Positions 34,049-61,517 are shown, numbered from the stretch's first letter. The stretch: DNA of 64,000 nucleotides from Leptospira alexanderi serovar Manhao 3 str. L 60 (GCF_000243815.2 NZ_AHMT02000052.1:131001-195000); one strand, 5' to 3'. Translations and numbers: made by a program. Notes: a model not told the origin generated them from the sequence alone.

Positions 34049-35175
34049 AAAAATTAAAAGTTTCCACAATTATAGGTACAAGACCAGAAATCATCCGATT
34101 ATCTCGAGTTCTTGTAAAACTCGATCAATATTGCGATCATGTGGTTATTCATACCGGCCAAAATTATGATTATGAACTCAATGAGATTTTTTTTAATGAT
34201 TTAGAAATTAGAAAGCCTGATCATTTTTTAAATGCTGCGGGAACATCGGGGGCAACAACGATTGGGAACGTTATTATTAAAGTTGATGAATTACTTTCTC
34301 AGATTTGTCCAGATGCTGTTTTAGTTTTAGGAGATACGAACAGCTGTATGGCGGTAATTCCTGCAAAAAGAAGAAAAATACCTATTTTCCATATGGAAGC
34401 AGGGAATCGTTGTTTCGACCAACGTGTCCCCGAAGAAATCAACAGGCGCATCGTTGATCATACCGCTGATATTAATCTGACCTACAGCAGTATCGCTAGG
34501 GAATATCTTTTGAAAGAAGGTTTGCCGTCCGATATGGTAATTAAGACGGGAAGTCCTATGTTTGAGGTATTGGATTATTATAAAGAAGGGATTTTTAATT
34601 CCAATATTTTAGAAAAATTGCGTCTTTCGGAAGGAGAATATTTTGTTGTAAGTGCACATAGAGAAGAGAATATAGATCCGGATAAAAATTTTTCTAAGCT
34701 AGTCGATATTATCAACACGATAGCGGATGTTTTTAAAATTCCAGTTATTATTTCAACACATCCTAGGACTCAAAAGAAAATCAATACGCTGAATATTTCG
34801 TTTAATCCACTTGTTCAACTGTTAAAACCTTTGGGTTTTAAAGACTATAATAAACTCCAATTATCCTCAAAAGCTGTTCTTTCAGACAGCGGAACGATTA
34901 CCGAAGAATCTTCTATACTTAATTTTCCGGCTTTAAATATTCGAGAGGCCCATGAAAGGCCGGAAGGAATGGAAGAGGCGACAGTGATGATGGTCGGCTT
35001 AGAGAAAGAAAGAATATTACAAGCTCTTCAAGTTTTAGAAACGCAATCTAGAGGGGAAAGAAGGCTTTTGAGAAATGTCGGAGATTATAGCATGCCGAAT
35101 GTTTCTGAAAAAGTGGTTCGGATCATTCATAGTTATACGGATTACGTCAATCGAGTGGTCTGGAAAAAATATTAG
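34045..35175 (+). CDS. fnlC: UDP-N-acetyl-L-talosamine/GlcNAc 2-epimerase (FnlC/CapG/WecB type)
   Basis: A 376-aa non-hydrolysing 2-epimerase that would give UDP-L-FucNAc. It shows IIGTRPEIIRLSRVL (residues about 9-23), HTGQNYDYELNE, GDTNSCMAVIPAKRRKIPIFHMEAGNR as separate blocks, VPEEINRRIVDH, SAHREENID and LSDSGTITEESSIL. These are the WecB/CapG landmarks. The combination fnlA-fnlB-fnlC in this order is strong support. It overlaps fnlB by 4 bases, and the next gene starts 9 bp downstream. Confidence 0.93.
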   Translation: MKKLKVSTIIGTRPEIIRLSRVLVKLDQYCDHVVIHTGQNYDYELNEIFFNDLEIRKPDHFLNAAGTSGATTIGNVIIKVDELLSQICPDAVLVLGDTNSCMAVIPAKRRKIPIFHMEAGNRCFDQRVPEEINRRIVDHTADINLTYSSIAREYLLKEGLPSDMVIKTGSPMFEVLDYYKEGIFNSNILEKLRLSEGEYFVVSAHREENIDPDKNFSKLVDIINTIADVFKIPVIISTHPRTQKKINTLNISFNPLVQLLKPLGFKDYNKLQLSSKAVLSDSGTITEESSILNFPALNIREAHERPEGMEEATVMMVGLEKERILQALQVLETQSRGERRLLRNVGDYSMPNVSEKVVRIIHSYTDYVNRVVWKKY

Positions 35176-35184
35176 GATGTTATT

Positions 35185-36372
35185 TTGAGAATTTGTATCG
35201 TAGTAGATGATTATCTTCCTAGTAGTACAAAAGTGGCCGCTAAAATGATGCATGAATTGGCGGTGAAATTCAAAGAAAAAGGACATGAAATTACGGTTGT
35301 TACTCCTGGGGTGGATTTGGATGAAAGTTACAAAAGAAAAAGTTTAGATGGAGTCTCTATTTTACAATTTGTATCTGGTAGAATTAAAAACGTTTCAAAG
35401 ATAAGGCGCCTCATCAATGAATTGATGCTTTCCAGAAGAGCATGGAGATATCTAAAAAAATATTTTATCCAAAATCGACATGATCTGATCATTTATTATT
35501 CCCCTTCTATCTTTTGGGGGAGTTTAGTATTTCGATTGAAAAAACTTTGGAGAGTTCCGTCTTATTTGATACTAAGAGATTTTTTTCCTCAATGGGTCAT
35601 CGACAATGGAATAATCCGTGAAAAGTCTTTAATGGCATTTTTTTTTAGATATTATGAAAAACTAAATTACAAAACAGCGAATTGGATTGGCATCCAATCT
35701 CCTGCAAATATGGAATGGTTTTCCAAGAAGTTTCCGGAATTTAAGAACACTCGACTTCTTTATAATTGGGCCACTGATTCTCCGGTATTGAACAAGGAAA
35801 ACTTTTATCGCAAAAAACTGAATTTAGAGGAGAAGGTCGTTTTTTTTTACGGTGGAAACATTGGCAAAGCTCAAGATATGATGAATCTTGTTCGCTTAGC
35901 GGATAAAATGAAATCTCGCACTGATGCCGCTTTCTTATTAGTTGGAACTGGGGATGAAGTAGGAATAGTTCGAAATTCAATTCAAGATTTAAAATTAACT
36001 AATATGATTCTCTTGGACCCTATACCGCAAGAAGAGTTTAAAATTATGTTGGCAGAATTTGATGTAGGGCTTTTTACTTTGCACTTTAACCATAAAACGC
36101 ATAATTTTCCGGGAAAAATTTTGGGTTATATGGTTCAGGGAAAACCTATTCTTGGTGTTGTAAATCCGGGGAATGATCTAAAGAAGATATTGGAGGATTC
36201 CCAATCCGGTTTGATCACAATAGCAGGCGACGATGAAGGGCTTTACAAAAATGCACTCATTTTATTGGATGATAAGATCAGAAAGCAAATGGGTAAAAAC
36301 GCAAATTTACTTCTTAGGAATAAATTTTCCGTTGATAATGCTGTTGATACTGTTTTGGAAACTTTTTCCTAA
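35185..36372 (+). CDS. Family 4 glycosyltransferase (WbuB-like, likely FucNAc transferase)
   Basis: The 395-aa GT-B protein begins RICIVVDDYLPSSTKVAAKMMHELA and has YLILRDFFPQWV, YGGNIGKAQDMMN, LLVGTGDEVGIV and LGYMVQGKPILGVV. The arrangement after fnlABC and before the initiating sugar transferase is that of wbuB-type genes, whose product adds L-FucNAc (inference from order). It starts at TTG 35185 with AGGA seven bases upstream; the MRICIVVDDY start is conserved in relatives. Length is normal. Confidence 0.87.
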   Translation: MRICIVVDDYLPSSTKVAAKMMHELAVKFKEKGHEITVVTPGVDLDESYKRKSLDGVSILQFVSGRIKNVSKIRRLINELMLSRRAWRYLKKYFIQNRHDLIIYYSPSIFWGSLVFRLKKLWRVPSYLILRDFFPQWVIDNGIIREKSLMAFFFRYYEKLNYKTANWIGIQSPANMEWFSKKFPEFKNTRLLYNWATDSPVLNKENFYRKKLNLEEKVVFFYGGNIGKAQDMMNLVRLADKMKSRTDAAFLLVGTGDEVGIVRNSIQDLKLTNMILLDPIPQEEFKIMLAEFDVGLFTLHFNHKTHNFPGKILGYMVQGKPILGVVNPGNDLKKILEDSQSGLITIAGDDEGLYKNALILLDDKIRKQMGKNANLLLRNKFSVDNAVDTVLETFS

Positions 36373-36375
36373 TTT

Positions 36376-37641
36376 ATGTACGTCAGACGCCATTCTAGAA
36401 TTCATGAACAAATACTGTTAAGTACAATTTTTCAATTAACAGTTGGTGGTTTGCTAGTTTCTTGTATTACTGTAGTTCCTTTGTGGGGATGGAACTTTTG
36501 GAATCATATAGACAAAAATAGCTTAAATTCAGTGATCGGTGTTTTTATTGCTTTCAATATTACTTTTATTTCATTGAGGAGATTGTTAAAATATCCGGGG
36601 GCTCAATCTTCTGCTTATATTTTACCAACAACCGCAATCATATTTGGTATTTTAATTGCTTTCTATTTAATAAATCGATTGGACTATAGTGTCCAGGTTA
36701 TCGTATTAGGCTCTCTTATTACGTTAGCTTGGTGTTATATAGGATATTTCATAGGACATAGATACCGTTTACAAAGATTTGCGTTAGTTCCTTTTGGAGA
36801 AGCTCTGGAATTTCGAGAGAGTCATGGAACACAATTTGTTTTTTTAAAAAGGCCTGATTTGGGAAAAGAAAGATTCGATGCAGTAGTGGCTGATCTGCGT
36901 GCAAAAAACTTGACCCCTGAATGGGAAAAATTTTTAGCACGTTGCACTTTATCGCGAGTGCCTGTTTATCATACTAAACAAATAATAGAATCTTTAACGG
37001 GAAGAGTAAAAGTTAACCATCTTTCCGAAAATGAATTTGGTTCTTTATTGCCTTCCCGGTTTTATGAAACGATAAAACGAGTTATTGATTTCATAGCTGC
37101 TTTAATCTTTTTTCCACTTTTTTTTCCTTTTATGCTGTTAATAGCAGTTCTCATCCGCTTAGAAAGTGGGGGAGGAGTCATATTTTCTCAAAAAAGAATG
37201 GGATATCGTGGAAAGATTTTTACTCTTTATAAATTTCGGACCATGTATGTGGAAAAAAAAGGCGAGGGATTTACAAAGGGAGAAAACGACGTTAGGATCA
37301 CTAAAGTTGGGAAAATATTGCGGAAATATCGTTTTGACGAAACATTACAAATTTTTAATGTTCTAAAGGGGGATATGAGCTTTATTGGCCCTAGACCTGA
37401 GTCTATGGAACTTTCGGAATGGTATGAAAAAGATGTTCCTTTTTTTGCTTATCGGCATATCGTTAGACCCGGTATATCCGGTTGGGCACAGGTGGAACAA
37501 GGTTACGCGGCAGAAGTAGAAGGCATGAACGTTAAGTTAGAATACGACTTTTATTATATAAAGAATTTTTCATTTTGGCTCGACATGTTGATCACGTTTA
37601 AAACCGTTAAGACGATTTTGACAGGTTTTGGAGCTAGGTAG
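36376..37641 (+). CDS. Polyprenyl glycosylphosphotransferase (initiating sugar transferase)
   Basis: The 421-aa protein would transfer a sugar-1-phosphate to undecaprenyl phosphate at the inner membrane and so start the repeat unit. The N-terminal part has about four membrane helices and a short hydrophilic domain. Helix 5 lies at FYETIKRVIDFIAALIFFPLFF. The catalytic domain follows with VIFSQKRMGYRGKIFTLYKFRTM, LRKYRFDETLQIFNVLKGDMS, IGPRPE and VRPGISGWAQV. These motifs define the WbaP/WcaJ (bacterial sugar transferase) family. It starts 3 bp after the GT4 stop. Confidence 0.95.
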   Translation: MYVRRHSRIHEQILLSTIFQLTVGGLLVSCITVVPLWGWNFWNHIDKNSLNSVIGVFIAFNITFISLRRLLKYPGAQSSAYILPTTAIIFGILIAFYLINRLDYSVQVIVLGSLITLAWCYIGYFIGHRYRLQRFALVPFGEALEFRESHGTQFVFLKRPDLGKERFDAVVADLRAKNLTPEWEKFLARCTLSRVPVYHTKQIIESLTGRVKVNHLSENEFGSLLPSRFYETIKRVIDFIAALIFFPLFFPFMLLIAVLIRLESGGGVIFSQKRMGYRGKIFTLYKFRTMYVEKKGEGFTKGENDVRITKVGKILRKYRFDETLQIFNVLKGDMSFIGPRPESMELSEWYEKDVPFFAYRHIVRPGISGWAQVEQGYAAEVEGMNVKLEYDFYYIKNFSFWLDMLITFKTVKTILTGFGAR

Positions 37642-37683
37642 AAGAATTGAAAAATGAAAAATCTTTAAAATAGGTATAAGTCA

Positions 37684-38985
37684 ATGTCATTTCTAATTTT
37701 AGGTTTCGCTCTTTTAAATATTTCGTTTTCGTATTTTTTTCTCAAGAAAATGAGTTGGGTTCTGATTTTAATTCAGGCTTATTGGTTTTTCTGGTTATTT
37801 ATCTCTTCTTTTTCATTAACAGGGCTTTTTGTACCATCCAACTTTACGTATTTTCTTTATATAATGCTTTTATCATTTGTCACTGTAGGAGCGGGTATTT
37901 TTAAGTTATTCAGCCATAAACGAAAAATTAGCTTATCTTCGAAATCTTACTCCGTATTTCGAATTTTGACAAAAGACAAAGAAAAATATTTTTTCATTTT
38001 TATTTTAATTTTTATATTTCCCGTTGTTTTATTTTTTTTTCTGAAATCGATTTATCTTCATTTCATGCCTGATACTGTTCCTCATTTTAGATTCAGAGCG
38101 CATGCATACGGCTTGTATGGAGAGTCTATTGTATTTGGTAAAAATAAGTATTTATACTATTATTCTTTGGCTGTGATGCCTTTGATTTTTGCTTCTTTAT
38201 TTTTAGGAGGAGCATTTTTCCTGCGACTAAATAAGATAAGGGTTCTCATTTTGGCGTCGATTTTAGTCGCCATGGATACATTGATCTTTTTGGGACGTTT
38301 TGGCTTTTATTATGTTTTAATAGAAATACTTTTTATCTTTATGGTGAGAGCTTTTAGAAATCGTGAAAATATTTTTAAATTATTTAATAGAAAATACGTA
38401 TTTGCCATAGTTGGGATTTTTATTTTAATTTTTTTTATTAGCACTGTACGAAATCCGGGAAAGAAGATCTCTTTTAAAGAGATTATAAATTATTACTTAA
38501 TAGATTATCATACTGAATCTTTCGTTCTGTTCGATACTGAATTGAAAAATGAAAAATCTATTTTGCATGAAAAAACCTATGGGCGGGCTTCTTTAGGAGG
38601 ATTGGAGCGAAGTTTTTCTTTTATGTTGGGATTATTTAAAATACCACTTCAAATACAAGTGCAAGGTGATTTTATAGGATCATATTTGCATGAAAATCGT
38701 CTTTTAGGTTATGCTTCAGATGGTACAGGGAAATTTTATAATGCGTTCGGGTCGGTTCTATTTAGCCTTTATAAAGATGGCGGAATTCCCTTTACGATCA
38801 TTATGGGAATTCTTTTCGGATTCTTAATTGCCAAATTTTCACATTCCTTCATTTCTTTGAATCCTTATTATTTATCCCTTCTCGCATCGTTATTGTATAT
38901 TGGTATATTTGGTATTTTTAAGCCCGTACTAGGTGACGAAATTTTATCGACCATACTCTTTTTGATCATTTTTTGGCGGTTATAA
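37684..38985 (+). CDS. Second Wzy-like polytopic membrane protein
   Basis: A 433-aa protein with about 10-12 hydrophobic helices and a large hydrophilic loop around residues 260-360 (ISTVRNPGKKISFKE to FYNAFGSVLFSLYKDG). NAFGSVLFSLYKDGGIPF matches the general look of repeat unit polymerases, in which a conserved loop precedes the last helices. It starts 42 bp after the sugar transferase and 165 bp before wzx, which favours an O-antigen polymerase role. It might instead be a ligase or a second polymerase beside 29355-30650. Sequence alone does not decide this. Confidence 0.65.
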   Translation: MSFLILGFALLNISFSYFFLKKMSWVLILIQAYWFFWLFISSFSLTGLFVPSNFTYFLYIMLLSFVTVGAGIFKLFSHKRKISLSSKSYSVFRILTKDKEKYFFIFILIFIFPVVLFFFLKSIYLHFMPDTVPHFRFRAHAYGLYGESIVFGKNKYLYYYSLAVMPLIFASLFLGGAFFLRLNKIRVLILASILVAMDTLIFLGRFGFYYVLIEILFIFMVRAFRNRENIFKLFNRKYVFAIVGIFILIFFISTVRNPGKKISFKEIINYYLIDYHTESFVLFDTELKNEKSILHEKTYGRASLGGLERSFSFMLGLFKIPLQIQVQGDFIGSYLHENRLLGYASDGTGKFYNAFGSVLFSLYKDGGIPFTIIMGILFGFLIAKFSHSFISLNPYYLSLLASLLYIGIFGIFKPVLGDEILSTILFLIIFWRL

Positions 38986-39150
38986 TTTCATCCGTGAGTT
39001 TCTTGAAATTTGTCGAAAGAATAGGATCTGTTTTTATGAAATCACTTGAGAGTAGAGCTTACTTGCTTCTTTTGTCTTTTTGTTCTTTCTTTAAAGTTTA
39101 AGACGATTTTTAATAAATGTAAACTTGATTAGCTTACATAAGTTATAAAG

Positions 39151-40494
<1,344 letters not shown>

Positions 40495-40497
40495 ACG

Positions 40498-41403
<906 letters not shown>

Positions 41404-41757
41404 CTGAATGCTGGATGTTAAAATCCTGATTTGCCCAAGGTTTAAATCGTTTTTTGAAAAATTTACGATGATATTTCTATCCAGGTTTGGGGACAAGTTC
41501 TAAAATTAGAACCAAATAAAATGCGCCTTACGTCGATCCTTTTATGATTGGTTCTGCAGAATGGAGCGCCGTAAATTTGAGGCAAAACTGTCGTTTAACA
41601 CGGAATTCTGAACGTGTTTTATCATATGGCACTTAGTGAGAATTTGCCTGATCTTTTAGAGGTTTTTTCAATTGAACTCAACAATTACTAAAGTTTAAAG
41701 TTCGAATATGGAAAATTTAATTTTTTTAAAAAGTGAATTACTATTGAAGAAGCGGAA
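41404..41757. other. Gap with decayed repeat
   Basis: A gap of 354 bp with no supported gene. TTTGGGGACAAGTTCTAA at 41486-41503 is a copy of the short repeat motif also seen near 4617 and 58638. Nothing else recognisable. Confidence 0.4.
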
Positions 41758-42645
<888 letters not shown>

Positions 42646-42654
42646 GTATATATT

Positions 42655-43480
42655 AAAGTTGTTGAAAAATTACCAATTAAAACATTTAGCAAAAAATAAA
42701 TGAAGGTTCCAAAGTGCTGCCTAAAGCAAAAAAAGATGTTTAAAATCTTTTCTAAAACTTCTAATGACATCTGAGGTAATTCTAAATCTTTTAATACCAG
42801 CAAAAGCATTTTCTACGAAAAATCTTTTTTTACTAATTTTTGTATTAGAGTTGTTGAAAAATTCCATGATTCAGATTAACAAAACTGCTTCAAACGTCCA
42901 TTTCAATGAAGTAGAAACGGATAGAGAATTAATTTTTCAACAACTCTATTTTTTACTTTTTGTGCAGTGGTAAGTTCCCTTTTCTTGGTTTCTTTTTTGG
43001 TTTGATAATATTCTTTTTTTTTGATGTCTTTTTAATTCCTTCAAAATTGATTATGTACTTCAGTTTTTTAACTTTCTTTTGAGATCGAAAATTTCATTTG
43101 TGGGAAGAGTATTCAATTGAACCAAGTGAAAGAAATAGAACCTCCGCCAAAAGCTTTACCAACTTACAAACAGTAGTTCTATTCATTTTAAAAAACGCTC
43201 TAAAAATGTCGTAAGTCGGATAAGTTTTTAGATAAAAAAGAATAAATTCTTTTCTATATCCTGTAAGATTGATTTTCTACTCTTTGTAAAATTATGTTTT
43301 ATTTCTTTTTCAAAGATAAATGCGCAAGACCAAATGGAACGCAGAGTGCTTTGAATTCTTGCTTAGAGATGCCAAGCAATGCTTGCGACATTCTGGGATT
43401 CTTTAAGACTTTTTCTTTGGATATCATTGTCCATAAAGTAGCATCCGAAATTATCTGTACAAGAATTTTTCAGCAACTAT
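42655..43480 (-). mobile_element. Decayed IS5-family (ISL2-like) insertion sequence, split by a MITE
   Basis: The 826-bp stretch has imperfect inverted ends (AAAGTTGTTGAAAAATT at 42655; reverse complement of the right end ATAGTTGCTGAAAAATT) and ATT on both outer sides (42652-42654, 43481-43483). The minus strand keeps pieces of a transposase. From 43427 down it reads KEKVLKNPRMSQALLGISK, the N-terminal helix region. Before the left end, near 42820-42720, it reads RFFVENAFAGIKRFRITSD, the C-terminal DDE glutamate region. Many stops and shifts lie between. This is a fossil, unable to encode transposase. Confidence 0.8.
42847..42947. repeat. MITE-like repeat, copy B (101 bp), nested in the IS fossil
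   Basis: Ends AGAGTTGTTGAAAAATT / AATTTTTCAACAACTCT with ATT on both sides (42844-42846 and 42948-42950). It is the reverse-oriented relative of copy A at 3364-3463. It interrupts the transposase remnant between its middle and C-terminal pieces, so it arrived after the IS. Confidence 0.85.
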
Positions 43481-43723
43481 ATTAAATTTTTAAAATGTTT
43501 TGAATTTGTATTAAATGCTTCATTATGAAAATTCATAATATTTTATCGTGTAGAGCCACCAGAATGTCTCATAGGTAGGAATGGTTAAGTTTGTGGAAAT
43601 TTAATTTCGATTAATTCCATAAACTTCTAAAATGTTTTAAATAATTTCCAAATGAAGCGATGTGTAATCCGTAGTAAGTATTTAATAAAATTATTATGTA
43701 TCCTTAAGAACAAATAACTGACA

Positions 43724-44728
<1,005 letters not shown>

Positions 44729-45140
44729 GAAATAGCCAGAGTCTGTCTCAAACATTAGAAAAAATCATTTATAGTCGACAAATTTGTAACAAATATTGGA
44801 GTTCCCGCAGAATGTCTTATGGAGTAGTTTTCGAACGACCTTCTTTCGTTGTTACATTTATATAGTAGTTCGCATATCATTCAAGATTTTGACGTGAATT
44901 TATAAGCATAAAAATCGTTTTACGACGATTTGAGTTTTGTGACGACTTGATCGATTTCTCTTTTGCGTCAAATTTTGTTTTTAAGGTTTTGGCGCTGGGA
45001 CTATAAATATTCAGACTTGAATATTCATATTATATAAAGTTAGACTTTGTTTCGGTGCGGATTGTCGTATGCGATTTATCGATTCAGTTGTTGTGGAATT
45101 AAAAAAGTATCGCTGGGTGATGTCTGTTTAGGTTAATTTT
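44729..45140. other. Gap with decayed repeat, no gene
   Basis: A gap of 412 bp. Only weak remnants of the dispersed repeats are visible (for example GGTTTTGGCGCTGGGAC around 44990) and a small hairpin AAATCGT/ACGATTT near 44912-44931. A promoter for the fdtA gene may lie near its end, but none is clear. Confidence 0.35.
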
Positions 45141-45566
<426 letters not shown>

Positions 45567-45568
45567 AT

Positions 45569-46660
<1,092 letters not shown>

Positions 46661-46729
46661 AAAAAGCCTTGGATGGAACCGAGAATGTCGCGTTACAAAA
46701 TAAAAAGCGATTTCTTTAGGGATTAATGC

Positions 46730-46900
46730 TTTTTAAAAACGAAAGAGGGAAATAATCTGTTTTTGGTAGAGTATTGTGTTCAATCCCTAACTACTGATCT
46801 TTACATAAAGTAGTACCACCAATTTTAGCACAAATCCCCGTTTAGAGGCAGAATTTTAGACACTCTATTATGTAGGGATGAGTAAGATTATCATAAAGCG
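46730..46900 (+). pseudogene. Fossil fragment of a second DegT aminotransferase
   Basis: The gap 46661-46958 is not empty. GGAAATAATCTGTTTTTGGT and the following bases (46747 onward) align with the [16 protein letters not shown] part of fdtB at about 46012-46055. Further on, CCCGTTTAGAGGCAGAATTT (around 46839) aligns with the SRLDELQ-coding part of fdtB at about 46252. The two pieces are in the same order as in fdtB, with the sequence between them deleted. No open frame remains. Confidence 0.55.
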
Positions 46901-46958
46901 AAAAAACGACTGGGATTTGAATATTCTATAAGATGGTTTCAAAAAGATATTTCGATAA

Positions 46959-47756
46959 ATGACTGAAAAAAAAACTAAGATTTCGATTATTACTATCAAT
47001 TTAAATAATCTGGAAGGTCTGCGTAGGACCTTAGAAAGTGTCCGTTTCCAGACTTATGTGAACTACGAACTAATAATTATAGATGGGGGATCAGCAGATG
47101 GAAGTCTTGATTGTTTGAAGTCGAATCAGGATTTAATCCGAAAGTTTATCTCCGAAAAGGATGCGGGAATTTATAATGCTCAAAACAAAGGAGTGGCTCT
47201 TGCTAAAGGAGAGTATCTTGTTTTTTTAAATGCGGGAGATGTCTTCTTAGAAAAGAATGTATTATATGAAATTTCTAAATTTTTAGAGCAGGATGTCGAT
47301 TTAGTATATGGGGATATATTAATATATTTGGAAGATGGTAGAATTGTTGAAAGAAAATATCCTGATAAATTGAATTATTTTTATTGGTCGGTAAAGTCAT
47401 TATGCCACCAGGCGGCTTTCATTCGTAAGGATCTTTTTGATTTATACGGATATTATAATGAAGAATATTTATTTGCGGCAGATTTCGAATTTTTTCACAG
47501 ATTTTGGTTTAAAAAAAATATGAAAATAAAACATGCGCCCGTGTTTGTAACTTTATATGATCTTAATGGAGTAAGCGCTCAACTCAAAAATAGAAAACGA
47601 ATAGCCGACGAATATCGGAAAATTAAAAGAAAGTATTTTCCGGTGTGGGCTTATATAGTTTATAGAGTGAATAGTTATCTGCTGGAAAAACTGGCGAGCA
47701 CCGTGATCTGGGATTTGGCTTTTAAGATATATAGGTTCGTTAATCCGAAAAAGTGA
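46959..47756 (+). CDS. Family 2 glycosyltransferase (WcaA/WcaE-like)
   Basis: A 265-aa GT-A enzyme with ISIITINLNNLEGLRRTLES (residues about 8-27), YELIIIDGGSADGS, FISEKDAGIYNAQNKGVALA and EYLVFLNAGDVFL. The GGSxDG and EKDxGIYxAxNKG motifs are characteristic of the WcaE-like subgroup. LCHQAAFIRKDLF and FAADFEFFHRFWF follow. Length is short but complete. It follows the fossil region; the next GT is 182 bp downstream. Confidence 0.9.
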   Translation: MTEKKTKISIITINLNNLEGLRRTLESVRFQTYVNYELIIIDGGSADGSLDCLKSNQDLIRKFISEKDAGIYNAQNKGVALAKGEYLVFLNAGDVFLEKNVLYEISKFLEQDVDLVYGDILIYLEDGRIVERKYPDKLNYFYWSVKSLCHQAAFIRKDLFDLYGYYNEEYLFAADFEFFHRFWFKKNMKIKHAPVFVTLYDLNGVSAQLKNRKRIADEYRKIKRKYFPVWAYIVYRVNSYLLEKLASTVIWDLAFKIYRFVNPKK

Positions 47757-47938
47757 TATTTAAAAATTTAAAGCCTGTTCCAAGGTCTGGGAGATCATGA
47801 CGAAATTTCCTAACAAAAGTTTTTCAAGATTTGTGAAACGTGCGCAATTTATTGGAACTGCTGAGTTTTTTCTCTTAAAATTTTGCGATTCGCTTTAAAT
47901 TTACTGATAAAATATTTATATTTTTTAATATTCTAAAA

Positions 47939-48763
<825 letters not shown>

Positions 48764-48937
48764 AAATCAAAATTAAGAATCTTTGGAGTAGGTTTGATCA
48801 TTTTTTATAAAATTTAAAAAAACATAAGTTTCTAATATAACTAACTATTTTTAATTTTATGTGTACTCCAATTAAAAATTCGAATGAAAAAGGTTACGTG
48901 AATTAATTTCGGAACGTTGTTTTCATTGAAGTAGTTA

Positions 48938-50386
<1,449 letters not shown>

Positions 50387-50598
50387 TAGTTAGAGTCTTT
50401 TTTCTATTCGGATACTATGAGTTTTGATTTTTATTATCTAAGTAAACTTGCCGATTACACAGAATAAAACTTTTCCTAACCAATTATAGCGACTTTTATA
50501 TTGCTTGGTACTATTCGAAAGTTTGAAAAAGATGAGAATTGTATTTTGAAACAAATTATAAATTCTAAAACCTTAATGTGGCGGTATAAAAATTAAAG

Positions 50599-56095
<5,497 letters not shown>

Positions 56096-56189
56096 GTTCG
56101 TGAAGATTTTATGTTTTAAAACTCCGCGAAGTTTTCTGTTTTTGTCTTAGAGTCAGTCTTAAAACATCAGAATGTAAGAACTTTTACAT

Positions 56190-56289
56190 AGGATTATTGA
56201 AAGTTTTGTCTCTCCGATTAACAAAGCGGATCCAATCATTCGTTTGAATGTAAAAGAAGTCGTACAAGATTTAATTTTTCAATAACTCT
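56190..56289. repeat. Degenerate MITE-like repeat, copy C
   Basis: It occupies the 251-bp gap after rmlA. It begins AGGATTATTGAAAGTTTT and ends AATTTTTCAATAACTCT, both decayed forms of the TIR. CCGATTAACAAAG in its interior matches CAGATTAACAAAA of copy B. Its length (100 bp) equals copies A and B. Flanking duplication is not clear, so it is older. Confidence 0.6.
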
Positions 56290-56346
56290 GTTATGTGTGG
56301 ACGCTAATTTTTACAGAATTGAGTGGATCGAAATTTAAGTTTTTGA

Positions 56347-57315
<969 letters not shown>

Positions 57316-57320
57316 AATGT

Positions 57321-58229
<909 letters not shown>

Positions 58230-59234
58230 GTCGATGATAAATCCGACTTATCGTCTTTTGTTTGGTATTTGGATTATACTACTCGGACGTATGAAAATGG
58301 TACCAAGAATTAACGAGCGATTTTTACAGAGATATAGAAGTCTCACAAAATTGCGCCGAATCCAGAATTGTTGGCTTTTTTAAAGAAGATCTAATATTCT
58401 AACTTTTGAAACAAACTTATTACAGTATTCTTTTTATGCGTCCGAGTAGTAAATCGCTGATTTGAAAATTCGTACATTAGAACCGGTATCAAAACCTTAG
58501 AATGTGGGAACTCCTACAATTTTAAACGACGGAAAAAATCGCACAGAAGCGGCATAAACTGTCAATGCGATGTAAACTGTGGGGACTCCCATATTTTTTA
58601 GAAACTTGCGGGATCGTTTAGATATATTTTTTTGAGGTTTTGGGACGAGTTCTAAGCGATTCGGATTTAGAACTTTAAAACAATTGCATATAATAATATA
58701 CGACTGATCCTAATCGTGTTAACCCTAACATCGAATATGTGTGCTCCTAATAAATTTTTAGGAAATTCGGAATGGACTAGAAAGGTTCGGATCGGGCTAT
58801 GACGGTTTTTGCTCTGACCTCATGTCGTGTCTAAGAGCGAATTTTTTTTCATAGAGTAAGTTCTTTGTAACTTTCACGCGAGAATTTTACAGTTTTTTCA
58901 AGTTTCACTCTGAAAACGTAATTTGTGTGAATTTCTCCAGCTCTTGGATTTTGAAAGTTGAAACGAGCCGATAAATTTTGAATTGAAAGCGAATGATTTA
59001 AAAAATAGAATTTAATTTTTATTCATGCGAAAGCAAGAACGACGTATAAGGTTATTTTTGATTCGCTTAAAAAATTTCTTACTGTTTTGTATGAAGTTTT
59101 GTATAAAAATTTCAAGAAAATTAAAAGTTCTAAATTGTTTCGTTATAATATGACGTTGATTTTCGCTTCAGGTTTGTTGGAAAAGGCGCAAAAGAAGAGT
59201 TTTAAATTGATAAAATTTCCTTGAGGATTGAATT
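58230..59234. other. 1-kb gap with several decayed repeats
   Basis: No coding region is supported. Short repeats typical of the other gaps occur: GTGGGAACTCCTAC (58504-58517), the related GTGGGGACTCCCAT (58579-58592) and TTTTGGGACGAGTTCTAA (58638-58655). The remainder is AT-rich without recognisable structure. The last 60 bases before the next GT contain its ribosome binding site (GAGG at 59223). Confidence 0.5.
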
Positions 59235-60083
<849 letters not shown>

Positions 60084-60122
60084 AATATTATAAAATTCTA
60101 TTTTTATCTTTTAAATATCCAA

Positions 60123-61517
<1,395 letters not shown>

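Noticed and set aside
42764..42973. 69-codon + strand frame across the MITE
   Set aside because: It joins IS and MITE sequence and has no protein-like features; the real coding remnant is on the minus strand.
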